Assembly (NCBI RefSeq): GCF_014779795.1
Contig: NZ_JACXZS010000007.1
Coordinates: 62,001-126,000, forward strand
Source of the DNA: Microbacterium helvum
GTDB lineage: Bacteria > Actinomycetota > Actinomycetes > Actinomycetales > Microbacteriaceae
Direction of reading: 5' to 3'
DNA length: 64,000 nt
Below the pieces are notes generated by a model that searched no databases, was not told the origin of the DNA, and saw only the letters and a program-made list of their open reading frames with translations. The position numbers were made by a program, and so were the translations under genes. Below are positions 17,970 through 25,659 of this stretch, one piece after another. Numbering within the stretch: position 1 is the stretch's first letter; each line of letters opens with the position of its first letter.

Positions 17970-19067
17970 TCAGCCGAAACCCACACCAACCGGCGCGAGC
18001 TCGAGCCAGCGGGCGAGGTCCCGGATCTCGTCCTCGACGGCGGAGCGGGTCGTGTCGTCGAACGGTTCGTCCTCGTGGACGGCGAAGACGCGCAGCACAC
18101 CGGCCTTGCGGTCTGCTTTCGCGTCGAGCTTTCCGACGAAGCGGTCGCCGTGCAGGATCGGCAGCGCGAAGTATCCCCACCGCCGCTTCGCGGCCGGCTT
18201 GTACATCTCGAGGATGTACTCGTAGCCGAACAGCTCTTCGAGGCGGCGGCGGTCGAACACCGCCCGGTCGAGCGGCGAAAGCAACGCCGTGCGCGGCGGG
18301 AAGGCGTCGACATGCTCGAGCGCCTCCGGGTCCACGCGCCAGACGCCGTCGAGCCCCTCCACCACCGCCTCCTCTCCCAGCTCGCCCGCTCCGATGGGCT
18401 CGATCGGCTGGGCGAGCCCCTTGGCACGCGCGATGCCGAGCGAGGCCAGGCGCCGCTCCCCGCGCTCACGGGCGGCATCCTCGTCGGAGAGCTGCGGAAC
18501 GTCCGCCGGATAGACACGATCCGCGACGTCGTACAGCCGACCGGCGGCGTCTCTCGACGAGACCGCGACGTCACCGCACAGCGCGAGCATCTCCATGAGC
18601 TGCTGGCTGTTGCGATTGTCGGTCCAGCCGGACGATCGCCACGACACCTGTGCGGTATCGGGGATGTCGGAGGGATGCAGCGGCCCCTCGGCGCGAAGTC
18701 TCGCCAGGGCTTCACGGCGAAACGAGTCGTTCGCCGCGAGCCATTCTCGGGCGCGGACGGACTCGGGCCGACGCCGCATCTCGGGCAGCAGCAGCGGCAG
18801 GTCGGTCATCGCTCGATAGAAGCCGCCCCACTCGAACACGGCGCGGTCCTCTTCGAACAGGCGCACGAGGTCGGCGGGCGAATAGGGCCAGCCGAGCCGG
18901 CTCCACAGGATGAGATCGACGCTCGGCGCGATCGCCGAGGTCGGATCGATCGGCAGGATCGTCAGGGCATCGATCGTCTCGACGATCCCCGAGGGACGCT
19001 CAGAGGTCAGCAGCTGGCCGTCGAGGGCGATGCGGCGGGCCTGTTCTCGCGTCAGCCGATGCACCAT
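17970..19067 (-). CDS. YcaQ/HTH_42 winged-helix protein, paralogue 2
   Basis: A 365-aa member of the same HTH_42 family as the gene at 16151 but shorter and on the opposite strand. Recognisable segments are MVHRLTREQARRIALDGQ, LTILPIDPTSAIAPSVDLI, RTALLSPLDRAVFDRRRLEELF, YEYILEMYKPAAKRRWGYF and ALPILHGDRFVGKLDAKADR; the last matches the LIGDDIVGRVDLKADR region of paralogue 1. The predicted role is DNA-lesion recognition or glycosylase activity, from family only. ATG is preceded at 6 nt by TAGCGT. Confidence 0.85.
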   Translation of the reverse strand: MVHRLTREQARRIALDGQLLTSERPSGIVETIDALTILPIDPTSAIAPSVDLILWSRLGWPYSPADLVRLFEEDRAVFEWGGFYRAMTDLPLLLPEMRRRPESVRAREWLAANDSFRREALARLRAEGPLHPSDIPDTAQVSWRSSGWTDNRNSQQLMEMLALCGDVAVSSRDAAGRLYDVADRVYPADVPQLSDEDAARERGERRLASLGIARAKGLAQPIEPIGAGELGEEAVVEGLDGVWRVDPEALEHVDAFPPRTALLSPLDRAVFDRRRLEELFGYEYILEMYKPAAKRRWGYFALPILHGDRFVGKLDAKADRKAGVLRVFAVHEDEPFDDTTRSAVEDEIRDLARWLELAPVGVGFG

Positions 19068-19073
19068 GGCTCG

Positions 19074-19079
19074 ACGCTA
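19074..19079 (-). promoter_or_regulatory. Leaderless -10 for the second YcaQ-like gene (TAGCGT)
   Basis: TAGCGT, 6 nt before ATG 19067 on the minus strand. Confidence 0.55.
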
Positions 19080-19111
19080 GCGCTCAGAGCCGACATGCCC
19101 GACTGAGAGGC

Positions 19112-19134
19112 TTCGACTCGCTTCGCTCGCTCAA
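19112..19134. repeat. CTTCGACTCGCTTCGCTCGCTCA-type short element
   Basis: A short sequence made of alternating TCGCT/CGCTT units in the intergenic region. I believe similar sequences recur in actinobacterial intergenic DNA, but only one copy is seen here. Confidence 0.3.
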
Positions 19135-19136
19135 CC

Positions 19137-19192
19137 CTGACCCGGCTCGCATCAACGCTCGCTGGCGCTCGCATTGATCGGAGCCGCGTCAG
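19137..19192 (-). terminator. Long imperfect hairpin ending the lemA transcript
   Basis: CTGAC-CGGCTC-ATCAA pairs with TTGAT-GAGCCG-GTCAG with small internal mismatches. The arm nearest lemA includes its stop codon. Confidence 0.5.
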
Positions 19193-19755
19193 AACTGCAC
19201 GCGGGGCGGCTCCGAGATCGCGGCTCCGTCGATGACCTCGAAGAACTCGCGCTCGTGGAAGCCCAGGTTGCGCGCGAACATGTTGTTCGGGAACACCTTG
19301 ATCTTGGTGTTGAGCTCGCGTACGCCGCCGTTGTAGAAGCGGCGTGAAGCCTGGATCTTGTCTTCGGTGTCGACGATCGACTGCTGGAGCTGCAGGAAGT
19401 TCTGGCTGGCCTGCAGCTGCGGGTAGGCCTCGGCGACGGCGAACAGCGACTTCAGCGCCTGCTGCATGTGACCTTCGGCCACACCCGCGTCGGCAGGACC
19501 GGCTGCCGACAGGGTCTCGGCGCGCGCACGGGTGACGTTCTCGAACACGGCCTTCTCGTGGGCGGCGTAGCCCTTCACGGCCTCGATGAGGTTCGGCAGC
19601 AGGTCGGCCCGGCGCTTCAGCTGCACCGTGATGTCGCTCCACGCCTCATCGACGCGCACGTTCAGCTGGACGAGGGAGTTGTACGTCGCCCAGAGGTAGA
19701 TGCCGGCGATGACGATCAGCGCCACCACGATGAGGACTGGAATCAGCCATTCCAT
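19189..19755 (-). CDS. LemA family protein
   Basis: A 188-aa membrane-anchored coiled-coil protein. An N-terminal helix (residues about 3-22) is followed by the family core: YNSLVQLNVRVDEAWSDI, LKRRADLLPNLIEAVKGYA and the C-terminal YNGGVRELNTKIKVFPNN / FARNLGFHEREFFE. Function is not settled; LemA proteins often accompany membrane proteases or TPM-domain proteins, but no such gene is adjacent here. ATG at 19755 follows GGAG; the frame is open to 19800 without conserved sequence. Confidence 0.93.
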   Translation of the reverse strand: MEWLIPVLIVVALIVIAGIYLWATYNSLVQLNVRVDEAWSDITVQLKRRADLLPNLIEAVKGYAAHEKAVFENVTRARAETLSAAGPADAGVAEGHMQQALKSLFAVAEAYPQLQASQNFLQLQQSIVDTEDKIQASRRFYNGGVRELNTKIKVFPNNMFARNLGFHEREFFEVIDGAAISEPPRVQF

Positions 19756-19836
19756 TGCCGAGTCTCCGTTCGATAGTGCCCTCATCCTATCGACGCACAC
19801 GCACCCCGACTGAGCCGCGATGCGTACTCTCAGCCG

Positions 19837-21150
19837 TTACCCACCGAGGACGCGGTCGAGATACGCGTTGCGGAACAGACGCTCCGGGTCGAGCCGATCC
19901 CTCAGCGCCGTGAAATCGTCGAACCGCGGGTATCGTTCGCGGAGCGCGTCCGCGCCGAGCGTGTGCATCTTGCCCCAGTGGGGTCGCCCGCCGAAGCCGA
20001 GCATGATCTGCTCGACCGCTGCGAAGTACTCGGTGGGATCGTCCCGCCAGTAGCGGTGCACCGCGATGTAGCCTGACGCACGCCCGTGTGCCGTCGACAG
20101 CCAGCGGTCGTCCGGTGCCGCGAATCGCACCTCGACGGGAAAGCCGATGCGCCAGCCGCGGTCCGAGATCAGTGCCCGGACGGCGTCGAACGCCGGCCGC
20201 ACGTTCTCGACGGGCAGCGCGTACTCCATCTCCCGGAACCGCACGGACCTGCTCGTGGCGAACACGCGAGCAGAGGCATCCGTGAACTCGCGGTCGCCCC
20301 AGACCTTCGCCGACAGCCGGTTGATGGGCGGGACCAGCGCAGGAACGAGCGTGCCCGCCGTGCACGCGACCTGGTGCAGCCCACTCCCGACGAGCGTGTC
20401 GTCCACCCACTTGCCCACGGGCGAGAGCGGGTGGCGCGGCGCCGATTCCGGGAGCCGCGTGTTGGTCTTCGTCATCGCGCGGTCGGTGTGCGGGAACCAG
20501 TAGAACTCGAAGTGGTCGGCGGCCGCGACACGGTCGTCGAGCCCTGACAGCACGGTGTCGAGGGCCTCCGGCTGCTCCACGGCATGGATCACGAATGCCG
20601 GCACGCACTGCAATGTGACCTCGACGAGGATGCCGAGCGCGCCCAGGCCGAGCGACACGGCCGGGAGCAGCTCGCGGTTCTCGTGCTCGTCGATCCGCAG
20701 CAGATCCCCTGACGCCGTCACCAGCGCCGCGCCGACGACCTGCGCTGCGATCCCGCCGAATCTCGCGCCCGTTCCGTGCGTGCCGGTCGAGATCGCGCCG
20801 GCGATCGACTGACGGTCGATGTCGCCGAGGTTCTCCATCGCTAGCCCGTGCGGCGCCAGCAGCGCCGGCACCTGATGCAGACGCGTCCCCGCCAGCAGGG
20901 TCACGCGACCGCGCTCGCGATCGACCGACACGAGCCCGGTGAGATCCCTCAGCTCCAGCAGCACTCCCGGTGCCACGGCGATGCCGGTGAAGCTGTGCCC
21001 GGCGCCCACTGCCTTGATCGGCATCCGTCGCGCCGCCGCGGCCGTCACAGCCCGCTGCACGGCCTCGACCGTGCGCGGGAATTCGATCCGCTGCGGCCTG
21101 ACAGATTCCGAGCGCCCCCAGTTGCGCCACACTCCGCCTGGACGGGTCAC
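19837..21150 (-). CDS. FAD-dependent sugar-1,4-lactone oxidase (D-arabinono-lactone oxidase family)
   Basis: A 437-aa flavoenzyme of the aldonolactone oxidase family. The N-terminal PP-loop FAD domain has VGAGHSFTGIAVAPG; the C-terminal ALO domain ends with GGRPHWGKMHTL, the HWxK motif of the family. The His in GAGHSFTG occupies the position used for covalent FAD in several members. The likely reaction is oxidation of an aldono-lactone or polyol, with oxygen or another acceptor. GTG 21150 overlaps the stop of the PLP enzyme upstream (GTGA), so the two are co-translated. Confidence 0.88.
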   Translation of the reverse strand: MTRPGGVWRNWGRSESVRPQRIEFPRTVEAVQRAVTAAAARRMPIKAVGAGHSFTGIAVAPGVLLELRDLTGLVSVDRERGRVTLLAGTRLHQVPALLAPHGLAMENLGDIDRQSIAGAISTGTHGTGARFGGIAAQVVGAALVTASGDLLRIDEHENRELLPAVSLGLGALGILVEVTLQCVPAFVIHAVEQPEALDTVLSGLDDRVAAADHFEFYWFPHTDRAMTKTNTRLPESAPRHPLSPVGKWVDDTLVGSGLHQVACTAGTLVPALVPPINRLSAKVWGDREFTDASARVFATSRSVRFREMEYALPVENVRPAFDAVRALISDRGWRIGFPVEVRFAAPDDRWLSTAHGRASGYIAVHRYWRDDPTEYFAAVEQIMLGFGGRPHWGKMHTLGADALRERYPRFDDFTALRDRLDPERLFRNAYLDRVLGG

Positions 21151-22394
21151 AGAAATGCCTTCCCTTCGCCGCGATACGTCGCGATCGTCCCCACAAGACT
21201 GCTGCCGTCGACCACGTGGTACCGATCGACGCGTTCGGCGAGCTCGCCGCTCTTCGAGTGGCGGAACCACACCCGGTCGCCTACCTTCAGCGCCCGCGAA
21301 GCGTCGCCGCGCAGCGGCGTCTGCACTTCGCCCGCACCTTCTCGGGGAGCCATGCGCAGCCCTTCGGGCCACACGGCGCGCGGCTGCCGCGACTCGAGGG
21401 CGGGCCCCGATGCGATCCATCCGCCGCCGAGGACGGTGGCGATGTCGGGCGACGGCTTGCGGACGACCTCCAGCGCGAACGCCGCAGCCGGCGCGGGGTC
21501 GAAGGCGCGGTAGCCGTCGAAGAGATGGCCCGCCAGCAGCCCGCTGCCGGCCGTCAGCTCGGTGACGGATTGATCGGATGCCGTCAGCTCGAGGGATCCC
21601 GTGCCGCCGCCGTTGACGAACTCGAGGGGGGCGATGTCCCGCAGGGCCGACACGATGGCCGCACGGCGGTCCAGAAGCTCCGCCCCGGAGCGCCGCTGCA
21701 TCCATCGGATCATGGCGTCGCCCGATCCCGTGGCGTCGCCCTGCCCAGCGATCTGCGCCTCGTACATCATGAGCCCGACCAGCCGGAAGCCGTCGCGAGC
21801 CGCGATCGAGCGGGCGAGCGCCGCGACCTCGGACGCCTCGTGCACCGGCGAGCGGAAGACGCCGATGTGGCCGAGCCCGGGCGCGCGCCACGAGGCGTCG
21901 GCATCGATGGCCACGCGGATCTCGGGGCGCGTCCCCGGGGCGGCGACCGCGTCCACGAGGTCGAGCTGTGCGAGGTCGTCGACCATGAGCGTGATGCGCG
22001 AGGAGGCGACCTCGTCGGCTGCGAGTGCCGCGATCGCGGCTCGGTCGACGGTCGGATAGCCGAGGACGATGTCGTCGATCCCGCGTACTCCGTCGCGGTC
22101 CTGTGCGAGCCACAGAGCCTCGGGCAGCGTGAACGCGAGAATGCCGTGGTAGCCGGGCAGCGCCAGCACGGCGTCGAGCACCTCCCGCACGCGGACGGAC
22201 TTGCTGGCGACGCGGATCGGCACGCCGCCGGCACGGACGACGAGATCGAGGGCGTTGTAGCGGAGGGCCTCGAGATTGATCGCGGCGACGGGGCCGCTCA
22301 CCTCATCGACGGCACGGCTCATGGCGCCCCAGTAGGACGCGGATTCGGTCCACGGCTTCGTCGCCGTGGGCATGGACAGCAGATCGAGACTCAT
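21147..22394 (-). CDS. DSD1/D-threonine aldolase-like fold-type III PLP enzyme
   Basis: A 415-aa enzyme with an alanine racemase-like N-terminal barrel (PLP lysine K65 in RVASKSVRV, LVGLMMYEAQIAGQGD) and a C-terminal D-serine dehydratase-like domain (KVGDRVWFRHSKSGEL, with VDRYHVVDGSSLV). D-threonine aldolase, D-serine dehydratase or a related D-amino acid lyase is likely; the exact substrate is not clear. The ATG at 22394 overlaps the stop of a 9-codon ORF (ATGA) whose own promoter is TACGCT. It forms an operon with the lactone oxidase downstream. Confidence 0.85.
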   Translation of the reverse strand: MSLDLLSMPTATKPWTESASYWGAMSRAVDEVSGPVAAINLEALRYNALDLVVRAGGVPIRVASKSVRVREVLDAVLALPGYHGILAFTLPEALWLAQDRDGVRGIDDIVLGYPTVDRAAIAALAADEVASSRITLMVDDLAQLDLVDAVAAPGTRPEIRVAIDADASWRAPGLGHIGVFRSPVHEASEVAALARSIAARDGFRLVGLMMYEAQIAGQGDATGSGDAMIRWMQRRSGAELLDRRAAIVSALRDIAPLEFVNGGGTGSLELTASDQSVTELTAGSGLLAGHLFDGYRAFDPAPAAAFALEVVRKPSPDIATVLGGGWIASGPALESRQPRAVWPEGLRMAPREGAGEVQTPLRGDASRALKVGDRVWFRHSKSGELAERVDRYHVVDGSSLVGTIATYRGEGKAFL

Positions 22395-22420
22395 ACGGCT
22401 CGCTTCGGGTGCGCGCGCAT
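22391..22420 (-). CDS. Nine-codon leaderless upstream ORF
   Basis: Reads M-R-A-H-P-K-R-A-V-stop. Its ATG lies 6 nt after TACGCT, so ribosomes would load directly on the 5' end, and its TGA overlaps the ATG of the PLP enzyme gene (ATGA). No GGAGG-like site precedes the PLP gene itself, which favours delivery of ribosomes by coupling. The composition shows no run of one amino acid, so a classical attenuation peptide is not evident. Translation is inferred. Confidence 0.45.
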   Translation of the reverse strand: MRAHPKRAV

Positions 22421-22426
22421 TGCTCT

Positions 22427-22432
22427 AGCGTA
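22427..22432 (-). promoter_or_regulatory. -10 element (TACGCT) of the PLP enzyme/lactone oxidase operon
   Basis: TACGCT, 6 nt before the ATG of the 9-codon leader ORF on the minus strand. Confidence 0.5.
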
Positions 22433-22500
22433 GGGCCACCGCGCGCCCTCTCCTGACGCGTTCCGCGGCGGACGGTGACACCCGCGCCGCGGGCACGTGT

Positions 22501-22665
22501 TCAGTCGGCCGACCGTGCCGCGCGCTCTGCCTCGATCTCTTCTTCGGCGCCGTAGACGGCGAGCGGCGGTGCGCCCAGCATGAGCGCCGTGAACTTCCAC
22601 AACCAGCCGCTCTTGCGAGGCTCCCGGGGCGGAGCGGTCTGGGGGGCCGCGTTCTGCTCGGTCAT
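22501..22665 (-). CDS. Small hypothetical protein
   Basis: A 54-aa protein I do not recognise. The first 25 residues are Pro/Arg-rich (PQTAPPREPRKSGW), followed by a marginally hydrophobic helix (LWKFTALMLGAPPLAVYGA) and an acidic helical C-terminus (EEEIEAERAARSAD). It may associate with the membrane. The ATG at 22665 follows GGAGCCTGAT. It is placed between the tRNA gene and the PLP enzyme operon on the same strand. Confidence 0.6.
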   Translation of the reverse strand: MTEQNAAPQTAPPREPRKSGWLWKFTALMLGAPPLAVYGAEEEIEAERAARSAD

Positions 22666-22733
22666 ATCAGGCTCCTTCGCCGATTTCACGAAGTTTATCG
22701 CTGATCACATGAGAGATCGAGAGGGACCACGGG

Positions 22734-22806
22734 TGCCCCCGCTGGGACTCGAACCCAGACTGAAGCGATTTTAAGTCGCCTGCCTCTGCCATTGGGCTAC
22801 GGGGGC
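22734..22806 (-). tRNA. tRNA with anticodon UAA (Leu by anticodon) but a class I body
   Basis: A 73-nt cloverleaf on the minus strand. The acceptor is GCCCCCG with CGGGGGC and discriminator A; the D arm is GCCCAAUGGCAGAGGC; the anticodon stem is GGCGA/UCGCU with loop CUUAAAA, giving anticodon UAA. The variable loop has only 5 nt, followed by T-arm CUGGG-UUCGAGU-CCCAG. The next bases are CCC, so CCA is not encoded. UAA would read UUA/UUG, yet bacterial tRNA-Leu normally has a long class II variable arm, which is absent. The D stem has one C-A mismatch. Confidence 0.88.
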
Positions 22807-22832
22807 CGACGCCGTCCGCGCAGACGCGAATG

Positions 22833-22864
22833 CCGCAGGCTCATCTTCTCAGACGAGCCTGCGG
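22833..22864 (-). terminator. Terminator hairpin after the NDH-2 gene
   Basis: A 13-bp stem with one A-C mismatch (CCGCAGGCTCATC with GACGAGCCTGCGG), loop TTCTCA, 14 nt beyond the NDH-2 stop and before the tRNA. Confidence 0.65.
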
Positions 22865-22877
22865 TACCCGTGCGACT

Positions 22878-24338
22878 TTACTTCGCGGCGACCTTCTCGG
22901 CCTCCGCCGCCTCCGCCGCCTTCTGCGCAGCGGTCTTGCGGGGCGCACGGACCGGCGCCTTCTTGGCCGGCGCGGCCGGCTCGGCCGGAGCCTCGACGGG
23001 CGGGACCGGACGCGGACGTGCGGCGAACTCCTCGAAGACGTAGCGAGGATTCTGCACCGTCGACAGGTTGACGAGGTCGCGACCCAGCCAGAAGTTGTTC
23101 CACCAGCCCCACAGGACGCGCCACTTGCGCTCCCAGGACGGCATGGCCAGGCCGTGGTAGCCGCGGTGGGCGAGCCACGCGATCCAGCCCTTCAGCGCCA
23201 GGTTGCCGGACTGGAAGACGCCGACCCACAGACCGAGTCCTGCGACCGCGCCGAGGTTCTTGTGGAAGTACTGACGCGGAAGCTCGCCGCGGAGCACCGC
23301 GACCAGGTTCTTCGCGAGGAGCTTCGCCTGGCGGACGGCGTGCTGCGCGTTGGGCACGCAGTACCCGCCGACGCCGCCGCCCGACAGATCGGGCACAGCC
23401 GAGACGTCACCGGCAGCCCAGGCGCCCTCGACGAACTCGTCCTCGGTGCCCACGCGCAGGTCGGCGCGGGTGCGGATGCGGCCACGCTCCTCGACGGGCA
23501 GGTCGCCGCCGCGGACCACGGTCGGGTTGGCCATGACACCGGCCGTCCAGATGATCAGGTCGGTCGGGATGACCTCGCCGGTGGACAGCTGGATGTTGCC
23601 GTCGACCGCACCCTGCACCTGCGTGTCGAGGTGGACCGACGCCCCGCGCTTGGCGAGGTTCTTCAGCACCCACTCGCTCGTCTTGAGCGAGACCTCGGGC
23701 ATGATCCGGCCCATCGCCTCGATCAGGTGGAAGTGCGTGTCTTCGAACGTGATCTGCGGGTAGCTCTTGACCAGCGACGACGCGAGCGAGCGCAGCTCGG
23801 CGAACACCTCGATGCCGGCGAAGCCGCCGCCGACCACGACGACCGTCAGCAGGCGGTCGCGCTCGGGCCCGGGGGGAAGCGTCGACGCCTTGTCGAAGTT
23901 CGACATGAGCTTGTCGCGGATCGCGACCGCCTCTTCGATCGTCTTCAGGCCGATCGCGTTGTCGGCGATGCCCGGGATCGGGAAGGTGCGCGACACGGCG
24001 CCGGCGGTGACGACGATCTGGTCGTACTCGAACTCGTAGGGCTCGCCCGCGATCGGGGTGATGGTCGCCGTCTTGTGAGCGTGGTCGATGCCGGTCACCT
24101 TCGCGGCGACGACATGCGTGCGCTTGAGGTGGCGACGCAGCGCCACGACCGCGTGGCGCGCCTCGATCGAGCCGGCAGCGACCTCGGGGAGGAACGGCTG
24201 ATAGGTCATGTAGGGCAGCGGATCGACGATCGTCACGTCCGCCTCGCCCTTGCGCAGGTGCTTCTCAAGCTTCCAGGCCGTGTAGAAGCCTGCGTATCCG
24301 CCACCGACGATGAGGATCTTGGGCACGGTGTTGGTCAC
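22878..24338 (-). CDS. ndh: Type II NADH dehydrogenase with a Lys/Ala-rich C-terminal tail
   Basis: A 486-aa membrane-associated flavoenzyme that passes electrons from NADH to quinone without proton pumping. FAD-binding VGGGYAGF (residues 11-18), the NADH-binding VVVVGGGFAGIEVFAEL, the DPLPYMTYQPFLPEVAAG segment and AAGDVSAVPD are all family features. The C-terminal amphipathic region (GWWNNFWLGRDLVNLS) probably binds the membrane. About 45 extra residues rich in Pro, Ala and Lys follow, not part of the enzyme core. The GTG at 24338 follows AGGAGGAG. Confidence 0.94.
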   Translation of the reverse strand: MTNTVPKILIVGGGYAGFYTAWKLEKHLRKGEADVTIVDPLPYMTYQPFLPEVAAGSIEARHAVVALRRHLKRTHVVAAKVTGIDHAHKTATITPIAGEPYEFEYDQIVVTAGAVSRTFPIPGIADNAIGLKTIEEAVAIRDKLMSNFDKASTLPPGPERDRLLTVVVVGGGFAGIEVFAELRSLASSLVKSYPQITFEDTHFHLIEAMGRIMPEVSLKTSEWVLKNLAKRGASVHLDTQVQGAVDGNIQLSTGEVIPTDLIIWTAGVMANPTVVRGGDLPVEERGRIRTRADLRVGTEDEFVEGAWAAGDVSAVPDLSGGGVGGYCVPNAQHAVRQAKLLAKNLVAVLRGELPRQYFHKNLGAVAGLGLWVGVFQSGNLALKGWIAWLAHRGYHGLAMPSWERKWRVLWGWWNNFWLGRDLVNLSTVQNPRYVFEEFAARPRPVPPVEAPAEPAAPAKKAPVRAPRKTAAQKAAEAAEAEKVAAK

Positions 24339-24360
24339 GGTTTGGAGTACTCCTCCTGTG

Positions 24361-25659
24361 TCAGCGGCTCGGCGTGCGGGACGCCAATCGGATGCGTCGG
24401 ACAGCAGCGGTGACGCCGAGCGCCACCAGTATAGCGGCCGCCGTGAGCAAGGTGAGCGGCAGGGTCCCGTAGAGGACGGTGTCGCGGTCCGGCAGGAGCG
24501 GCGATGACGCGCGTGTGACGGTGTCGGCCTTCGGCAGCGGCGGCACCTCGACGGATGCCGCCGATTCGGTCGGCTGCGGCTGCGACTGCGCCCGGCGGTA
24601 CAGGCGCACCCAGTCCTTGAGGCTCCCCATCGGATTGGCGTCGACACGCGCGACATCCGCTGACACGGCGGCTGCGGCATCCACCAGTCCGAAGCCGTAC
24701 AGCAGCTTGTCGGCGGGATCGGCGCCCACCGGATGCGCGGTCTTGACGATCCGGTTGATGACGTTGTCGGCGTCGAGATCGGGATGCGCGGCACGCACGA
24801 GCGCGGCGATGCCCGCCACGATGGGCGCGGCGCCGCTGGTGCCGTCCCACGAGACCACCGTGCCGTCGGGCGAGACGCCGACGAGCTCTTCGCTCGGCGC
24901 GGTGACGCCGATCGTGATGCCCTGGGTCGAGGCGTCGACGCTCGCCTTGCCGGCTCGGTCGACACCCCCGACCGTCAAGACCCCCGGAATGGTCGCCGGT
25001 GCGCCCACGCGGGTCGTGCCGCTCCCCCGGTTGCCGGCTGCGACGACGACCACGACGTCGTGGTCGAACGCGTACTGGAACGCCTCGTCCCAGCTCTCGG
25101 GCCAGTCCGGCACGTTCGTGGTGAGCGACATGTTGATGACGTCGGCGCCGTGGTCGACCGACCAGTGGATCGCGTCGACGATCTGGTCGGCGAACGAACG
25201 GGTCGCCGACGAGCCGAATCCGACCGACACCGCCAGCAGCTGAGCCTCGGGCGCCACGCCGATCACGCCGGTCTCGGGGCCGGTGCCGCGTCCCGCGGCG
25301 AGCGAGGCGACCCAGCTGCCGTGGTCGGCGTCGACCGCGCCGACCGGGGTGCGGCCGTCCGACGAGCCGACGCCCGACACGTCGGTGCCGGCGGCGACGG
25401 CGCCGTCGAACTCGGCCGGGGCGCGGCCGATGCCGGTGTCGATGATCGCGATCTTGACGCCCTCGCCACGCGTGGTCTGCCACGCCTCGGCGATGCCGTA
25501 GTCATCGAGCCAGTACTGCGCCTTGCGCACCTCGTCCTCGCCGGAGCTCGAGGGGGGCGTGGGGTTCGGCGTCACCGCCTGGGCCATCGCCGGAACGCCC
25601 ACGACGAGGGTCGTCGCGACGGCGGCCGAGGCGAGAGCTGCCAGGAGGCGACGCGTCAT
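24361..25659 (-). CDS. Secreted S8 family serine protease (mycosin-like subtilase)
   Basis: A 432-aa protease. A signal peptide (residues 1-28, ending AMAQA) is followed by the subtilase domain with triad D74 (IIDTGIG), H113 (DADHGSWVASLAAG) and S275 (GTSGAAPIVAG), and the oxyanion Asn in AAGNRGSG. The C-terminus has a linker and one transmembrane helix (TAAAILVALGVTAAV) with a basic tail, so the protease is membrane-tethered outside the cell as in mycosins. No type VII secretion genes are nearby. The ATG overlaps the DUF501 stop (ATGA). Confidence 0.93.
   Translation of the reverse strand: MTRRLLAALASAAVATTLVVGVPAMAQAVTPNPTPPSSSGEDEVRKAQYWLDDYGIAEAWQTTRGEGVKIAIIDTGIGRAPAEFDGAVAAGTDVSGVGSSDGRTPVGAVDADHGSWVASLAAGRGTGPETGVIGVAPEAQLLAVSVGFGSSATRSFADQIVDAIHWSVDHGADVINMSLTTNVPDWPESWDEAFQYAFDHDVVVVVAAGNRGSGTTRVGAPATIPGVLTVGGVDRAGKASVDASTQGITIGVTAPSEELVGVSPDGTVVSWDGTSGAAPIVAGIAALVRAAHPDLDADNVINRIVKTAHPVGADPADKLLYGFGLVDAAAAVSADVARVDANPMGSLKDWVRLYRRAQSQPQPTESAASVEVPPLPKADTVTRASSPLLPDRDTVLYGTLPLTLLTAAAILVALGVTAAVRRIRLASRTPSR

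Noticed and set aside
22734..22806. tRNA pseudogene
   Set aside because: All stems are essentially paired, and the T-loop and U33 are canonical; only the isotype assignment is odd.
22734..22806. Integration site (tRNA-linked island)
   Set aside because: No integrase, no direct repeat of the tRNA 3' end and no foreign gene content nearby.
24361..25659. Type VII secretion locus because of the mycosin-like protease
   Set aside because: No EccB/C/D/E or WXG100 genes are present; the neighbours are the conserved eno-ftsB-DUF501 cluster.
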